Shown one piece after another: positions 46,178 to 59,103 of a stretch of DNA of 64,000 nucleotides; positions within the stretch are counted from its first letter, which is position 1, and each line of letters starts with the position of its first letter. The DNA is taken from contig NC_088295.1 in NCBI RefSeq assembly GCF_032854445.1, positions 5,830,501 through 5,894,500 on the forward strand, written 5' to 3'. A program made the position numbers and the translations under genes. This DNA comes from Liolophura sinensis. Taxonomy: Eukaryota > Mollusca > Polyplacophora > Chitonida > Chitonidae. The notes below the pieces were generated by a model. It was not told the DNA's origin and searched no databases. It worked only from the letters and a program-made list of their open reading frames with translations.

Positions 46178-46847
46178 GTTCTACGCGATCTGTCACCCAA
46201 TCAAAGCCCGCTACCTGCGCACCATGAGAAGGACGGTGAGTCTCGTGCTGGTGTTCTGGGTCCTCAGCTTCTCTCTCCTCATTCCGCAAATCTTCCTCCA
46301 GAAACTCTTGCCCAAAGTCAAGGTTGACCAGTCCCGCTACCCGCTCTTCAGCATTGCCTTCGTATGTGTCGAGGTGTTCGAGCAGAAGACGGCCATGATG
46401 GCTTACACCTTCTTCTTCTACTTTGTCCTGTACCTGCTACCGATGACCGTCATGTTCGGCACGTACGGTAAGATCGCGCACAGGCTCTGGGTCCAACAAC
46501 CAATCGGCGACGCGCTGTCTAATCCCCAACACCACATACGACACACGAGACAAAAGAAAAAAATCATAAAAACACTGATTACGGTCGTGGTACTCTTCGC
46601 AGTTTGCTGGTTTCCGTTCTTCACCATGCAGATTTTTCTGCTGTTCCGTGAGGTGACGTACGAATTTCGTGTGGCCAGCGCCGTATTTAAGCTCGTTGGC
46701 TACATGAACTCCTGTCTGAACCCTCTGCTCTATGCCTTCATGAACGACGCTTTCCGACGCTACCTCTGTGTTTCCGTATTCCATAAATGTAGACGGGAGA
46801 ATAAAGACCAGGGTAATGTCAGCGTAACCATTGAAACCGGTGTGTGA
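46178..46847 (+). CDS. Peptide GPCR (rhodopsin family), exon 2: TM3 end to C-terminus
   Basis: It continues the receptor with FYAICHPIKARYL (intracellular loop 2), TM4, extracellular loop 2 with its conserved Cys (FVCVEVF), and TM5 with a YLLPM turn. Intracellular loop 3 is basic with RQKKKIIKTL, TM6 has FAVCWFPFF, and TM7 has NSCLNPLLYAFMNDAFRR (NPxxY plus helix 8). It ends at a TGA at 46845-46847. Total product with exon 1 is 386 residues, normal for this family and complete. No palmitoylation call is made, though Cys residues lie after helix 8. The remaining uncertainty is only the subfamily. Confidence 0.94.
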
Positions 46848-46957
46848 TAGGTGTCTGAGACAGCAGCCCCGAAATTGTGCTCATGGTATCAGTCAGCGGC
46901 AATACCTCACCATATTTCTGTTCGTTATATCAGCTGATAAACATAGGCTCATTTTCA

Positions 46958-46963
46958 AATAAA
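46958..46963 (+). terminator. Candidate poly(A) signal of the peptide GPCR
   Basis: AATAAA 111 bases after the stop codon on the same strand. Short 3' untranslated regions are common, and no closer canonical signal was seen. Confidence 0.5.
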
Positions 46964-47189
46964 ACAGCTTGGTGACCCAGGTAAGCATTGGAAAATGACT
47001 TCTGGGTGGAAGAAGCATTGAAAAAGACTTGTGGGTTGAGGAAGCATTGAAAAAAGATAAACTTGTGTGTGTGCCGAATGGCAGTGGAAGATCACTGTGC
47101 TTCAAAACCTTCGTATCGTTGATGATTCGGTCAACTCGGTCAAGACAACAAGAGAAAATCACAATAAATTTAAAAAAATATATATACAG

Positions 47190-47665
47190 TTGCTAAAAAG
47201 TCACTAATATTTTGTGCTCTAAAACACAATTTAGATCGTAAAAGTTTAGAAACTATGTATAAATCATTTACAAGACCTAGCAAGGAGTATGCAATCGTTG
47301 TTTTTGGGACAATTTGAAACTCCAGCCACCGGACTAAACATATCTAGAAAGATTATCTGCGGACAATATCAGCTGTTAGTGGAAACTCTTACTAACCTAT
47401 TATATCTGGAGACTGGACTTATGAAATTAAAATTGCGACGGAAAATACACATACTGAAATTTTTTCACAAGATTTTCCACGACGCCGCCTACTTACAGGC
47501 AATACGATCGTTTGCTCTAAGTGACAGCTGACAGAAACCTTGAAGGTTTTTCTCTCAAATTCACACATTTTCTATGTCGAACTGAAGTCATTCGAAAAAT
47601 TTCCTTCCTATGATTGTTTGTGACTGGAATTCCATGCCTGCCAGTATATGAATTATGTATATAGC
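47190..47665 (+). pseudogene. LINE reverse-transcriptase C-terminal relic
   Basis: In one frame, LDRKSLETMYKSFTRPSKEY matches the 'L.RKSLE.iY.sfIRP.lEYa' block that follows the catalytic domain of many non-LTR retrotransposon reverse transcriptases. It is followed in another frame by LRRKIHILKFFHKIFH (the 'RR..hkl.lfyKI' block) and then by a D-W-N-S-M-P segment (the 'DWNsLP' block) near 47625. Frames change at least once and there are stops. Only the extreme 3' end of the ORF2 is present. Confidence 0.7.
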
Positions 47666-47669
47666 ACTG

Positions 47670-48545
47670 TCGTTCGACGGGAAGATAATGGCCTTCTTTG
47701 AAATATCTAAATGATCACCGTGGTTGTACTGTGGTAGAGACCTGACCTTTGTCGCCTGAGGAACTGCAGCCTAAGTGAATGACATTCTTGTTAACAACCA
47801 TGAACAACCACATTAATTGTTATTACAGTTATTGTAGTCATTGCAACATCTGTGTATAATATTGGAACGATCTGGTACTTTGTACACAACTGTAGTTAAT
47901 ATTTATTAGCCCCTTCCAAAGATGTACTTCTATGCACCTATGTTGTTTCTTCTTTTTCAACGGTCTGGCAAGAACGTAGCCATTTGACCCCCTTTATTAG
48001 CCACCTTAGTAACGTTAACAACAAACAAAAACAAAGCCTTGTAACAAGTGGTAAGAGATCGTAACCATCACAGCAACAACTACTAAAGGAGATTAAATGC
48101 ACACGATGATTTGGCACACGAAGACTTGCTTGGTATGTCAGGGGCGACAACTCGTAGCAGTCGAACAGTCTGTGGAATCGGAAATTTTGTCATCCTAACA
48201 TCTTCAACAGCAGAGCGAAAGACGCGTATTAAGCTCACCTGATGTGACCCTTGTGTGATGATTTCCACCTATCTTTATTTCTCAGGGTTTTTTTTTTTGT
48301 TTATTTCGTTGCTTGCTTTTTGAACATTGTTTTGATCATATCAACATGGTGTCTTCGTCCAACGGTTGTCTCACTGCAACGCCTTACATCATGCAGACAT
48401 AAAGCCCCAGTTACACATTCACAATAGGCCAGTTAGTACACCTATAAATGGAAAACCCAGCGTAATAAGACAGGTAGAGAGTCAGGGAATGCCAAACATT
48501 TAAACACTGACAATTTCTCAGTTTTGAACCCTGGATAATATATCA
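47670..48545. other. Non-coding, no recognised gene
   Basis: Frames of 60-70 residues on the minus strand (47938-48268) show no domain. A poly-T run lies at 48290-48298. Confidence 0.5.
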
Positions 48546-48548
48546 AAG

Positions 48549-48925
48549 TTCAGGTGTCCTCATAGCGTGACTTGAATAAGCATTGTGAGGGTGACGACAG
48601 GTGATCCAGCCTGTGACAAGGTTGGTGGTTCAGGTGTCCTCATAGTGTGACTTGGCTGAGTAGTAGGCATTGCGAGAGTGACAGCAAATGAACCAGCCTG
48701 TGACAAGGCTGTCGGGTCAGGTGTATTCAAAGTGTGATTTTACTGAGTAAGCATTGTGAGGGTGATGACAGGTGAAGCAGCTTGCGACAAGACTTGTGGG
48801 TCAGGTGTCCTCATAGTGTGACTTGACTGAGAATGCATTGTGAGGATAAAGGCATGTGCACCAGCCTGTGATTTGATTAAGTAAGTACTCTGAGGATGAC
48901 GGCAGGTGAACCAGACTGTCACAAG
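48549..48925 (+). repeat. 80-87 bp minisatellite, four units
   Basis: Units begin caggtgtcctcatagtgtga at 48551, 48631, 48718 and 48805, with aagcattgtgagggtgacga and aaccagcctgtgacaagg following. A partial unit ends the array. Confidence 0.85.
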
Positions 48926-49212
48926 GCCGCACCCTTCTCATACAACCAGGATAATTTTCAACGTTAACCTCCAAACAAATAAACACAATTAATTTATAAT
49001 GCTCCTCACAAGTATGTGTGATATACATGTAAGTGTGATATATAATGTAGTAGGCTTGTAGTCAATTTCATAATTTATTCAAAATAATTGCTCTGCATTG
49101 GCTATATTAAGGACAGTAATATATAACAGTGCGACGTCAATAGCACAGATGGTGTTCTTCAAATACTGGTAGACTTCATGTGTAGTTCGCTGCCAGTGTT
49201 GTTTCAAACTTA

Positions 49213-49450
49213 AGGGGCCTTCGTGGCCGAGAGGTTTAGCACACCAGCGCGGGTATTGCCCCTGGAGCCTCTCACCAATGCCGTCGCTGTGAGTTCAAGC
49301 CCAGTCGGGCTTGGAAAGGTCTTCAGCAACCATCGGATGCTCATGGGTTTCCCCCGGGCTCTGTCCGGTTTTCTCCAGCCATAATGCTGGTCCCCGTGGT
49401 ATATGTGAAATAAGTACGTCGTAAAACACCTTTCAAATAAATAAATCAAA
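49213..49450 (+). mobile_element. SINE family 2, full length, tRNA-like head
   Basis: The head reads ggccttcgtggccgagaggt then ttagcac: a good A box (tggccgagaggtttagc). The B box is gtgagttcaagcccagt. This resembles a Leu/Ser-type tRNA head. The body contains gggtttcccccgggctctgt and the tail reads gtcgtaaaacacctttcaaa with (aaat)n. Flanks caaacttaag (left) and caaaatttaag (right) resemble an imperfect target duplication. This copy defines the orientation of all other family 2 copies. Confidence 0.88.
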
Positions 49451-49459
49451 TAAATAAAT

Positions 49460-50255
49460 TCCAAAATTTAAGATATTGGCGGAGTCGGAATCGTTTACCG
49501 AATTTGGTTTGTCTCTTCTGGAAACGCCATATGAGGTTGTCTTTGATGCGCTCTGGCGTTTTGAAGTGTTTTATGCGAACATGTGGTCGGATATTAATTA
49601 ATTATTTCGTATTGATTTGTCAGGAGGAATACAAATGTCGAGGCAGAGAACAAAACACTAGAACATCTGACAGTGGAGCCGTTAAGTCCAGTGTCTTTAT
49701 ATGTGGGTAAAGTATCGACCCTTTGGTGTCCTATCACTAGCCGAGCAGTTTGCTAAATGCACATTTAATAATTACACAACCCACAGTCCCCTGTGTTACG
49801 CGCCTGTAGATGTGACAGCCTCTATTGATTATTATACGGAGACTTATCCCAAGTTTTTTAGTCTTGACAGCTCTAATACTGAGACCTTGTGCCTTGAATT
49901 CAGACTCTTAGGAACTGAAAAGTCAGTTAATGCACCAAACTGCAGCCATATGTTTTAATTATATGTTTCATATATGTTTCAATAACCTCTCAGATTTTTA
50001 AAACCATATATGTGTAAGTCGGTTACACGCCTGGTTCATGCGTGAGATCTAACGACACATTTCTTGGTTAAAAGGATCACGATCAACCTGTGGACTTCTT
50101 ATTAACATGATCACTGAACATGTGATCATGAGACGTCAGGGAAATATTCATACACCTTCCACGAGATATCCTTGACATCTTTAAACAGGTTGTACTTGGA
50201 TTCTATCTCATACACTAGCCTGAATGTGGCTTTTATTCATATTTGAATCACTTGT
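49460..50255. other. Non-coding, no recognised gene
   Basis: Adjacent + frames at 49504-49710 and 49701-49958 have no recognisable domain or signal peptide. Confidence 0.45.
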
Positions 50256-50261
50256 CACAAT

Positions 50262-50645
50262 CTGTGCGTGTACTCCATTCCATATCTTAGTCTGCACGTG
50301 TATTCTTTATCTTTGTCAGCATGTGGCTTGTATCACATGTCACAGTTTGCACGTGTATTCCATTTCTATGTCTTAGCATGCACTTGGCTTCTATCCCACT
50401 GTCTATGTGTATTACATTCCATATCTCAGTCTTCAGGTGTGTCTTGTTCCATATTTAAGCCTACACATAGTTTCTATTCCATTTCACGGTGCCCGTGTGT
50501 ACTCTATTCCATATCTTGATCTGCACGTGCATTACCTTCCATATCTTAGTTTGCACGTGTTTAATTTGTCACGTCTTAGTCTACATATGGTTTCCATTCC
50601 ATGTCTTATATTGTGTGCATATATATTCTAGTCCATATCTTAGAC
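50262..50645 (+). repeat. About 30 bp diverged minisatellite
   Basis: About 12 units with cacgtgtattccattccata and tcttagtctg, heavily diverged and with some variation in length. Confidence 0.8.
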
Positions 50646-50649
50646 ATTC

Positions 50650-51190
50650 ATTTGAAACATGGACAGCCAGGAAGCAAAAAATGGCGCGTTGCCGACCATC
50701 TTCACTAGATGGCAACGATTATAATGAAACACTTAAAATAGATTCAAGTTTTATTCAACGAGCAGTGTTCTTCAATGTTTGCATCGATTCTGTTAATGGC
50801 TTGTATTGGATAGCAGTGACAGCGTAGGACAGGACCGATGATCGGTGAACTGATGCCATTTATCGTGCTCTATACTGACTGTCACAACAGAGTGGTGCCT
50901 ATCCCTGGCCCTTGAGAAAGACTGTCATGTTCCCACCCAGGCTGTTGTTATGTCGGTCAGAAGAACCATGATTCTATGCCCAGCTACTGGACACTCGTCG
51001 AGCACCTGTCCGAGTGCCTATTATTCCCATGTGCTAGTAAGATTTACACTAAAACCTTAAAACAAATGGACATCACCTACTTTGGAGAAAAAACGAATGT
51101 CTTCAAGCAGAAGTTTTATAACGAACGCATAGGCAGAAGTCGTCCTCTCGCTGAATGTCTATCCTAATGCTCGGCCACCACCTTACTGGG
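50650..51190. other. Non-coding, no recognised gene
   Basis: Small frames at 50489-50827 and 50976-51167 lack recognisable domains. Confidence 0.45.
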
Positions 51191-51192
51191 CC

Positions 51193-51412
51193 TTGTTTGG
51201 CCATCACGGTGTTTGGCCATCACCGTGTTTGACCTTCACTGTGTTTGTCCTTCTCCGTGTTTGGCCTTCACTGTGTTTGGCCATTACCGTGTTTGTCCAT
51301 CTTCGTCTTTGGCCTTCACTGTGTTTGGCCGTTTTTTCCATCTCCGTGTTTGGCCTTCGCCGTGTATGGTCATCACCGTGTTAAGCCATTACCGTCTTTG
51401 GCCTTATCTCTT
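51193..51412 (+). repeat. 16 bp minisatellite (gtttggccatcaccgt)
   Basis: About 14 units of gtttggcc(a/t)tcaccgt with frequent single substitutions (gtttgtcc, cttcactg). Confidence 0.88.
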
Positions 51413-51414
51413 AG

Positions 51415-52480
51415 CATTGTGACGTGCTAGATGTACATCACACGTGGTAAATTTTCTAAGTCATTTGCCAATGACCGGCGGTTTATACCGGGAACTCAAC
51501 TTACCTCCACCAATAAAAGGACAGTGTAGGTTCAAACTTCTTGAGTATGGCATTCAACAACAATCAATCTAATAATGAAACTATCAAACAAATAAACAAA
51601 AGCGTGTTTTGTGTGGACAAAAGCGTTAAAGCAATCTGTGCGTAATACCTGTTTATTATATTTTTGTTTCAAGAATGTTATTCTTACGAAAATGCACAAC
51701 AATATTAATGTGATAGTTGAAGTGAAATACGCAAACCTTTTGTTCACGTCAAATATCACAGTGCTAAGTCCTAGCCATTTAGTAACAAGACGACTGACAC
51801 GTGGCCTCTTGTAGTCAATGGCATCGTGTAAGATTCTATGTTATACTCCTTACCCTATACTTTAACAAACTTATTGTGTCTACAAGCAATCCGGTTTAGA
51901 AATAAATGGAATTTACATCTACGCAGTATGAGGCGTACAAAAACTTCATGAACATAGAGAACTTAAGGCAATTCGCGTGGCTCAATCAAGCTGTTAAACT
52001 CACACTGTCGACTGTCCGGACCAGGAAGTGAATCGCGCTTTATCATCAAAAAACGTATTTTCTGTTCACTGCGGGATATTAACCTCATTAGTTTAGGAGA
52101 CCCAGAAAGGTTATTGCTGGCTGGTGTAAAAGTGCGAGTCACGGTGTGGGTTACATCAATGTACGCATTTGATACGTTTGCTGATTGTCAAGGAAACTAT
52201 TCTTTCCTCTCACCGATATGCACGTCATCTCAGATTTTAGTGTTTGACGATTGTCTTATCTTGTGCTTTGATATCGAGTATTCCGGTTTGATGAGGACGA
52301 TGATGATGACCCTCAGTGTGTAGCACGGTGTATTTTTCCGACTGATCGCTTCCTTCTGCATTACAGACCCTCACCAAAGCCCGCCTCGACAACCATCGTA
52401 AACTTCATGACGCTGACCAAAAAGACTAGGAGCAACGTTTAAGGGTACGTCCCAGTACTGACGCATTATCCGCGAGAGGG
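51415..52480. other. Non-coding, no recognised gene
   Basis: Located downstream of the last calcyphosin-like exon (minus strand). No convincing minus-strand poly(A) signal was found close to the stop codon. Confidence 0.45.
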
Positions 52481-52485
52481 TGTTC

Positions 52486-52736
52486 CTATTTCTGACCAGA
52501 ACCCAGTTGTTTCTTGGGAAGTCCATAACACGACCGCAACATCAGATCAAAGTAACTGTCATCGTCCACCGTGGCGCTGACCCCTGCGTAAAAATCTAGG
52601 AATTCCTGTCGCGTGACCTTGCCGTCAGGGCAGCCCGGGGTGTCGAGTGCGTCCAGAAAGTTCTGGAGTGTCTGTTCTAGCGTCCATTCCCCGCTCCGGT
52701 ACTTCGGGTGCGCCTTGGCGTTTTCAGCGTATATCA
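52486..52736 (-). CDS. CAPSL: Calcyphosin-like EF-hand protein, exon 2 (C-terminal)
   Basis: Second and last coding exon of a cytosolic calcium-binding protein. Reading on the minus strand, the acceptor gtatgtttacag precedes 52736. The exon encodes HPKYRSGEWT, the hallmark calcyphosin linker, then an EF-hand with an altered loop (LDTPGCPDGKVTRQEF) and the family C-terminal FYAGVSATVDDDSYFDLML, ending with an extension and a stop at 52486. The two bases before the first full codon join with the last base of the previous exon to make Val. Calcyphosins are known calcium sensors in ciliated and secretory cells; the role here is inferred from that family. Confidence 0.93.
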
Positions 52737-52919
52737 CTGTAAACATACAACCATAACAAAGCTTCATTATGTGAAAACGAGTCAACTCAGAGCAGCGACC
52801 ACAGTAACTACAGCACAGTGAGTCACGCCACAGCCGCGACCACATAATTTGCAAATGATCACATCTGCAATGGTCACAACCGAAGAAATACGGTCTCTTG
52901 TGAGTGTGCCTTATTTAGG

Positions 52920-53045
52920 GTCTAAATGATTAAACGGTAGGAAATTATACACGCCTCCCTCCTAATACTATGGCTTAGGCAGAATTAAACAAAAAAGTTT
53001 GCAATGATGTTAATTACAACGTAAACGCCATCGGGCACTGTAATA
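52920..53045 (+). repeat. Dispersed non-coding family, fragment
   Basis: It shares aaattatacacgcc, tatggcttaggcagaatta and tttgcaatgatgttaattac with the copies at 24785 and 31543. Confidence 0.6.
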
Positions 53046-53139
53046 AAACTGTCAGATGACCCGGGCATTAATGTTAACATATACTGGTACAGTAAACATG
53101 GCAAAGCTTGGTCGAAGAATGATGAAACTTTAACCGATA

Positions 53140-54125
53140 GAGATCTTGGTGTCGCCATGATCGGATTCCGGATGTAATTTCCTATAGCTGTGATATTTGA
53201 CTGTTTAGTGGATTTAGTTAGTCATGACCGGACTTATGAGGGAATGTTCTCTAGCAGTGATATTTGACTGTTTAGTAGATTTAGTGAGTCATGACCGGAC
53301 TTATGAGGGAATGTTCTCTAGCAGTGATATTTGACTGTTTAGTAGATTTAGTGAGTCATGACCGGACTTATGAGGATATGTTCTTTAGCTATGATATATG
53401 GCCAAAGTTAGTAGCCAAAGTTAGTAATGATCAGACTTATGACCGAATCTGCTCTAGCTGTTATATTTTACTATTAAGTAAATTAAGCTAGTCATGACCG
53501 GGCTTATAATGGAATCTCCTCTAGCTGTTATATTTGATTGTTAAGTAGATAAGGTTAGTCCTGCACAGGCTTAAAATGGAATCTATTCTAGCTGTTATAT
53601 TTGACTGTTAAGTAGATTAAGTTTAATAGTAATGACCGGACTTCTTCTCTAGTTGTTCTATTTGATCGTTAAGTAAATTGAGTTAGTCATGACCTGACTT
53701 ATGAGGGAACCTCTTCTAGCTGTGATATTTATCTGTTAAATAGATTAAGTTAGCCAGGACCAGACTTATGATGATATCTTCTCTAGCTGTTATATTTGGC
53801 TGTTAAGTAGATTAAGTTAGTCATAACCGGATTTATGGGGGAATCTTCTCTAGCTGTGACATTTGACTGTTAAATAGATTGAGTTAGTCATGATCGGACT
53901 TATGGGGGAACCTCCTCTCACTGTGATGTTTTGCTGTTAAGTAGACTAAGTTAGTCATCACCGGACTTATGGGGGAACCTCCTCTCACTGTGATATTTAA
54001 TTGTTAAGTAGATTAAGTTAATCATGACCAGATTTATGATTACTGGATTTATGATTATTGTGATAATTGGGTTTTTTATAATTAATATACTTATGTCTGT
54101 AAGTAGATTTAGTTAGTCATGACCA
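53140..54125 (+). repeat. 67 bp minisatellite in the calcyphosin-like intron
   Basis: About 14 units with gtcatgaccggacttatgag and tagctgtgatatttgactgt. Spacing is exactly 67 between 53221, 53288 and 53355, then becomes irregular as units diverge rightward. Confidence 0.9.
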
Positions 54126-54129
54126 TACC

Positions 54130-56980
54130 GATTTCTCTCATATTACGCACATTTCAGCAGTGCTAAGTGGCAGTTAACGTATCAATGATATCGATAACAT
54201 GAATGGAGAAAGCGACTCCTGACAAGCCTCCCATTTATCGAGCTGTACGGAAGTGCTATTTTCAATTTAAAAAAAAGTCAACTCCATAATCAAAATTTGT
54301 AATGGACGAACGTTAAATTTAACTGAGTGGGCTGTCAAATAAAAGATCACATTTATAACTTAAGGGTACGTCGGCTATAATGGCATAAGTTGTTCGCTAT
54401 AATGGCATCCCTAGACGCTGAGCCACATAGCTGTAAACTGGACATTATCAATACCAGTTAACCACTGGAGAATATTGAACGGTGTCTAACAGTCGCTCTT
54501 GTATTCGGGATATTACTGGCATTAGCAGCCTCATTTATACGAAACTGTTATATGCCAATATAAAAAACGGTTCAGCAAGTGTGTGTGTGCTAGCTGGCAC
54601 TGGAAAAAAGCAGTAACAGTTTCTCCGGAAAGCAAAGCCGTTGTGCCGTCTGACTTGTGTGCTGGTCGCGGATTAATTCCGAGCTGTGGGTAATGGCTCT
54701 TCTCATACGCGGAATACCTTTCAGCCCTACACCTAAGCTTTTGTATGCTAACAGACAGATTGTTAATTGGTGCTATCAGATAATTGTTGTTACCTGTATG
54801 AAAATATGGATATAATATGTCCAATTAAAACACAAAAGGCAATGCTATCACTATCCATCAGTTAAGATCAGTATTCATGGGCACAACATGCTGAGTGTAA
54901 ACCACGAATAGCCTAGGAGATGCCTATCCCAGAAAGCTTACACAATATGTTATCTGCAGTTATCGAAGTTTGGCATTCACATTCACGGCGTTGATGATAA
55001 ATTTATCATCTATCACAGCAACGATTCTCCGACGATAAAGTCTGAGTTTGATAACGCACGCTATTGACCTTAAATACTTTCCCATGTATCACTTAAATTA
55101 CCGGCAAGTAATTATTATTCCAACGTAGACACACTTATAATCTTGTCATGATAACAGGTTCATCTTGTTATGCCTCGGTGAAATGCACAGTAAAAAGTCT
55201 CCGCGAATAACTAATACTAGCTCAATGTCATTATTACACAAGTAGTGAACGCCTTGCAATGCCGTCATACTGAAACGTCAAAAGATGTATGCATAAGAAC
55301 GGTTGTATTTGAAGATATTTCTGGCATAATCCAAACCCGCCGCTTTGTCTGCAGTTTTGTACCCCCCCCCCCCCCGCCCCCTCGCCCTTCCACCATTCCT
55401 ACCATCTCCCTCCTCAAGTTTCCCATGATTCATCATTCACCGTGAGCCTGATACCCTGCCAATCGTCTTATCATGACTACATATATCAGTGCCTGCGGGT
55501 GTCAATCACAGGTTAAATGAGGTGTATTTATTTTTAAACTCGATTAAAGTTATAACAGGAGATCTAGTGAGCTCAGTCTAACTTGCTGTAGGCACCTGGG
55601 TTTGAAGACAGACGAAATAGAAACACCACAACACATGTTCGTGTGTATGGACTGTGTCAGTACACGCGTAGTTTGACAATGTAGTGCGAGGATATTAAGG
55701 GGAAATTAGTAAGCTTCACCAGACTTTAAAAGTAAAGAATTGAGGAATACGTCATGGAATTAAATTACACGTCACGAATATATATCTGAAAATATCTATC
55801 TGAATAACTAATTCCAAAACCAAAAGCAAGTGATAGTTCACACAAAGATAAAGGAGGAGAAAACGTCAAAATTGTAATCATGAACTACGCCCTGAGCTGA
55901 GTTGAGGTTGAAGTAACTCGTTGTACAAACATCTCCAAACATAAATTGAAATGAATCAAGACAGAGTTCCATGACACCTCTTCAAACAGTGCGAACATAA
56001 GACCGGCTAATCTGTTGAATATTGTGCTTATGAGTATGCGTATTTAAGCCAGAGGACAATGGTATTCGTATGCACAGAAAAGGCTATCCAACGTTTAATT
56101 ATCATGTGGCGAATGAATATCGTCATTATCAACACCCATGTGCATCGTGATTGGCGTACAGTTCGCGGCAGCTGTTGTGGAACCATGCCATTACTTCACG
56201 CAGCTGGTTTTCTGATCAATCAAGAACGTGTCCATTATTAACAGAGCATGCGGATCGGGCGATCAAGCAGTATTCCATACAGTGTTGAGCCCGTTAATAC
56301 ATGGGTTAAGCTTCAAACCTGTCAGTCCACAAAGACACAATATTAAAAATAAATAAGTTGCAGAGTGGAAATGTTAAAACCCCGGTGCCCACTCCACCTC
56401 ACCTTGATGAAGTATTCGCATGAAGATATGCGCATGTACGGTGTGTTATGTGACCACCTGAAGGATGCGCATCACTTCGACCTCCAGTCTCAGAAAAGGT
56501 CAGAAGGCAGGATAACGCGCGTGAATATTGGTATTAGAATTTCCAATCTGCTCAGGCAGAAGTCCGGAGCCTACCATCATCTATAGGTTAAGATGATCCG
56601 TCAAAGAAGATTACGAGCTACATGAGAGTGTACCTTTCCCTCCTACAGTAACTCAGACCCATGAGCTGTTCTGTCCGTTGTTCTTTCTTGCAATCTTGAA
56701 ATGTCAACATTTCCTACGTGTTTAAATGATAAAACATGCCATATCGTGAAATCGTTATTGGCATGTTACAACATTGATTGAAGTACATTGCAAAACACAA
56801 CATCCAAAAATGTTAATTTGACAAAAGATAGTGTTTGACATTTTGTAAAGTGTTATTGTAACATTACAGATGCTTTTCCTTCTTCACCAATGCAATGATG
56901 TTAGACTTAGCATTATTGTTATAAACACAGTTTTATGTGTAAACTGCTAATGTATTATTCATTTATTGCAACAATGGCCA
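54130..56980. other. Mostly unique intronic sequence
   Basis: No minus-strand exon between the two calcyphosin-like exons is needed, since they join in frame. A C-rich run lies at 55362-55386. The small + frames (56059-56241 and 56365-56586) have no recognised domain. Confidence 0.5.
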
Positions 56981-56984
56981 ATAT

Positions 56985-57915
56985 TACCGGACAGGTACCC
57001 ACGTGACAACGGTGTCCTGCTTGCACCGAACGTGACAGGCCAATATTACAGGACAGCTCGTCATGTGACACTTGGTGTATCCCTGAACTGAAGTTGACAG
57101 GGCAATATTACCGGACAGCTACCCACGTGACACCGGTGTCATCACTGAATTGACGGTGACAGGCCAATATTACAGAACAGCTCCTCATGTGACACTTGGT
57201 GTATCCCTGAACTGAAGGTGACAGGGCAATATTAACAAACAGCTACCCACGTGACACCGGTGTCATCACTGAATTGACGGTGACAGGCCAATATTACAGA
57301 ACAGCTCCTCATGTGACACTTGGTGTATCCCTGAAATGAAGGTGACAGGGCAATATTAACAAACAGCTACCCACGTGACAGTGGTGTATCCCTGAACTGA
57401 AGGTGACAGGCCAATATTATATGCAGAACAGTTGCCCACGTAAACTGAAGGTGATACCGGACAGTTACCTACGTGACATCCCTGAAGTAGAGGTGACAGA
57501 ACAATATTAACGGATAGCTACCCTTGTGAGAACGGTGTCATCCCTGAACTGAAGGTGACAGGCCAATATTAACAAACAGCTACCCAAGAGACAGAGGTGT
57601 ATCCCTAAACTGAAGGTGACAGGCCAATATTACAGGACAGCTACCCACGTGACACCGGTGTCATCACTGAATTGACGGTGACAGGTCAATATTACAGTAA
57701 AGCTACCCATGTGACAACGGTGTATCACTGAACTGAAGGTGACGGGCCAGTATTACAGGGCAGCTATCCACGTGACCCCGATGTTATCCCTGAAATAACG
57801 GTGGCAGGCCAATGTTGACGGACAGCTACCCTTGTGAGAACGGTGTCATCTCTGAATTGACGGCGACAGGCCAATGTTGACGGACAGCCTCCCTTGTGAG
57901 AACGGTGCCATTTCC
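56985..57915 (+). repeat. 62 bp minisatellite in the calcyphosin-like intron
   Basis: About 15 units with aggccaatattacaggacag and ctacccacgtgacaccggtg. Two variant types alternate in part of the array (cagctacccacgtgacaccg and cagctcctcatgtgacactt), giving a partial dimer pattern at about 57000-57400. Many units contain a CACGTG E-box. Confidence 0.9.
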
Positions 57916-57919
57916 GGAC

Positions 57920-59095
57920 ATGCATATACAAACACACATTTCATCTAGACAGATCATTTTTTTTCCCGCTGGATGTAATCCACGAAGGTCGGGATTTGTA
58001 TTGTGAAGGCGGTTACCTGTGAAAATAGGCCAGTATATGGTGGCATTTAGAAAATCTGTGGTACCTGTGAATGAATTGACAGTTAGTACTCAGGTAAATG
58101 CCACTAATCAATATTATTGATGATTCACAGCTCCGTACAGCCTTCCCATAACGGAAGTCAGACCGTTCAAATATACAGGCTGCCTTGGCAGTTTGATTTG
58201 AGAATTACTGAAGAGGAAATATAATGGCCAGAGCTATACAATACACGTAAAGGTTTCAAGGAATAACGATACAGGACACGATCTTGTTTTGAAGAGCCCA
58301 TACAAATAGCTCAACTCATATAACTACTCGAGAATAAAGATAGCGTAGATTAAACATAGACTTGACGTAGACTTTTTTCGCCAGCATCTGGCATTTTGAA
58401 AGGCTATATTTATACGGGCGGTAGAACGAAAGCGCAAATGTGAACAAACTGGATATACATGTTGGGCGTGAACTGTTGGGATAGACTTGAGTACGCATGA
58501 GGCTCGCTCATCCCGTAGTACAGTCATAGCACGTACTAAATATACATGTAAGTGTTGAGATAAACGTTAACACCTTACAAAGAGATTCCTGAACGACCTA
58601 TCAACATGCCGATCGTTATCAGTTCTGACAACAAAGGTCATCTCCTCGCATAATCGATTATTGGATTAACCCATGATTGCTCTGCCCTGATCGATACTTG
58701 ATGACCTTACACAGCCAGACCCCATGACAACTGTTAACGGAGCAGTACCCATTGTAATAAAGCAATTTACTTATCTGGGTAACGCCATTCTGCATGTTCT
58801 CTACCATCTTGATGTAATCCGCTGTTCCTCGCCTACATTCTTCATTATGACCTGAGCCTATGCGGTCCAGTATAAAATATAACACGCGTTGGCGGGTGTT
58901 TTTACCACTATCTTAGGTCAGGGCGGCTTTTTTTTAATGAAGAACGAACAATATCCCGATAAATCTACATTTATGAATTATTAAACTAACTATAATCAAC
59001 TATAATAGTGTACTTGCCCCCATAATTTGTCTCTTCCCATCTTAATTAAATGTACATTTCTACCTTTAGCGTATGGGTATATACATGTACGCCCC
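57920..59095. other. Intronic or flanking sequence, no recognised gene
   Basis: Minus-strand frames at 58316-58527 and 58658-58885 show no domain and no splice context matching the calcyphosin-like gene. Confidence 0.45.
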
Positions 59096-59103
59096 TCACT
59101 CAC

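Noticed and set aside
49213-49300. tRNA gene on +
   Set aside because: Good A and B boxes, but no complete cloverleaf acceptor stem, and it continues into a SINE body and A-rich tail.
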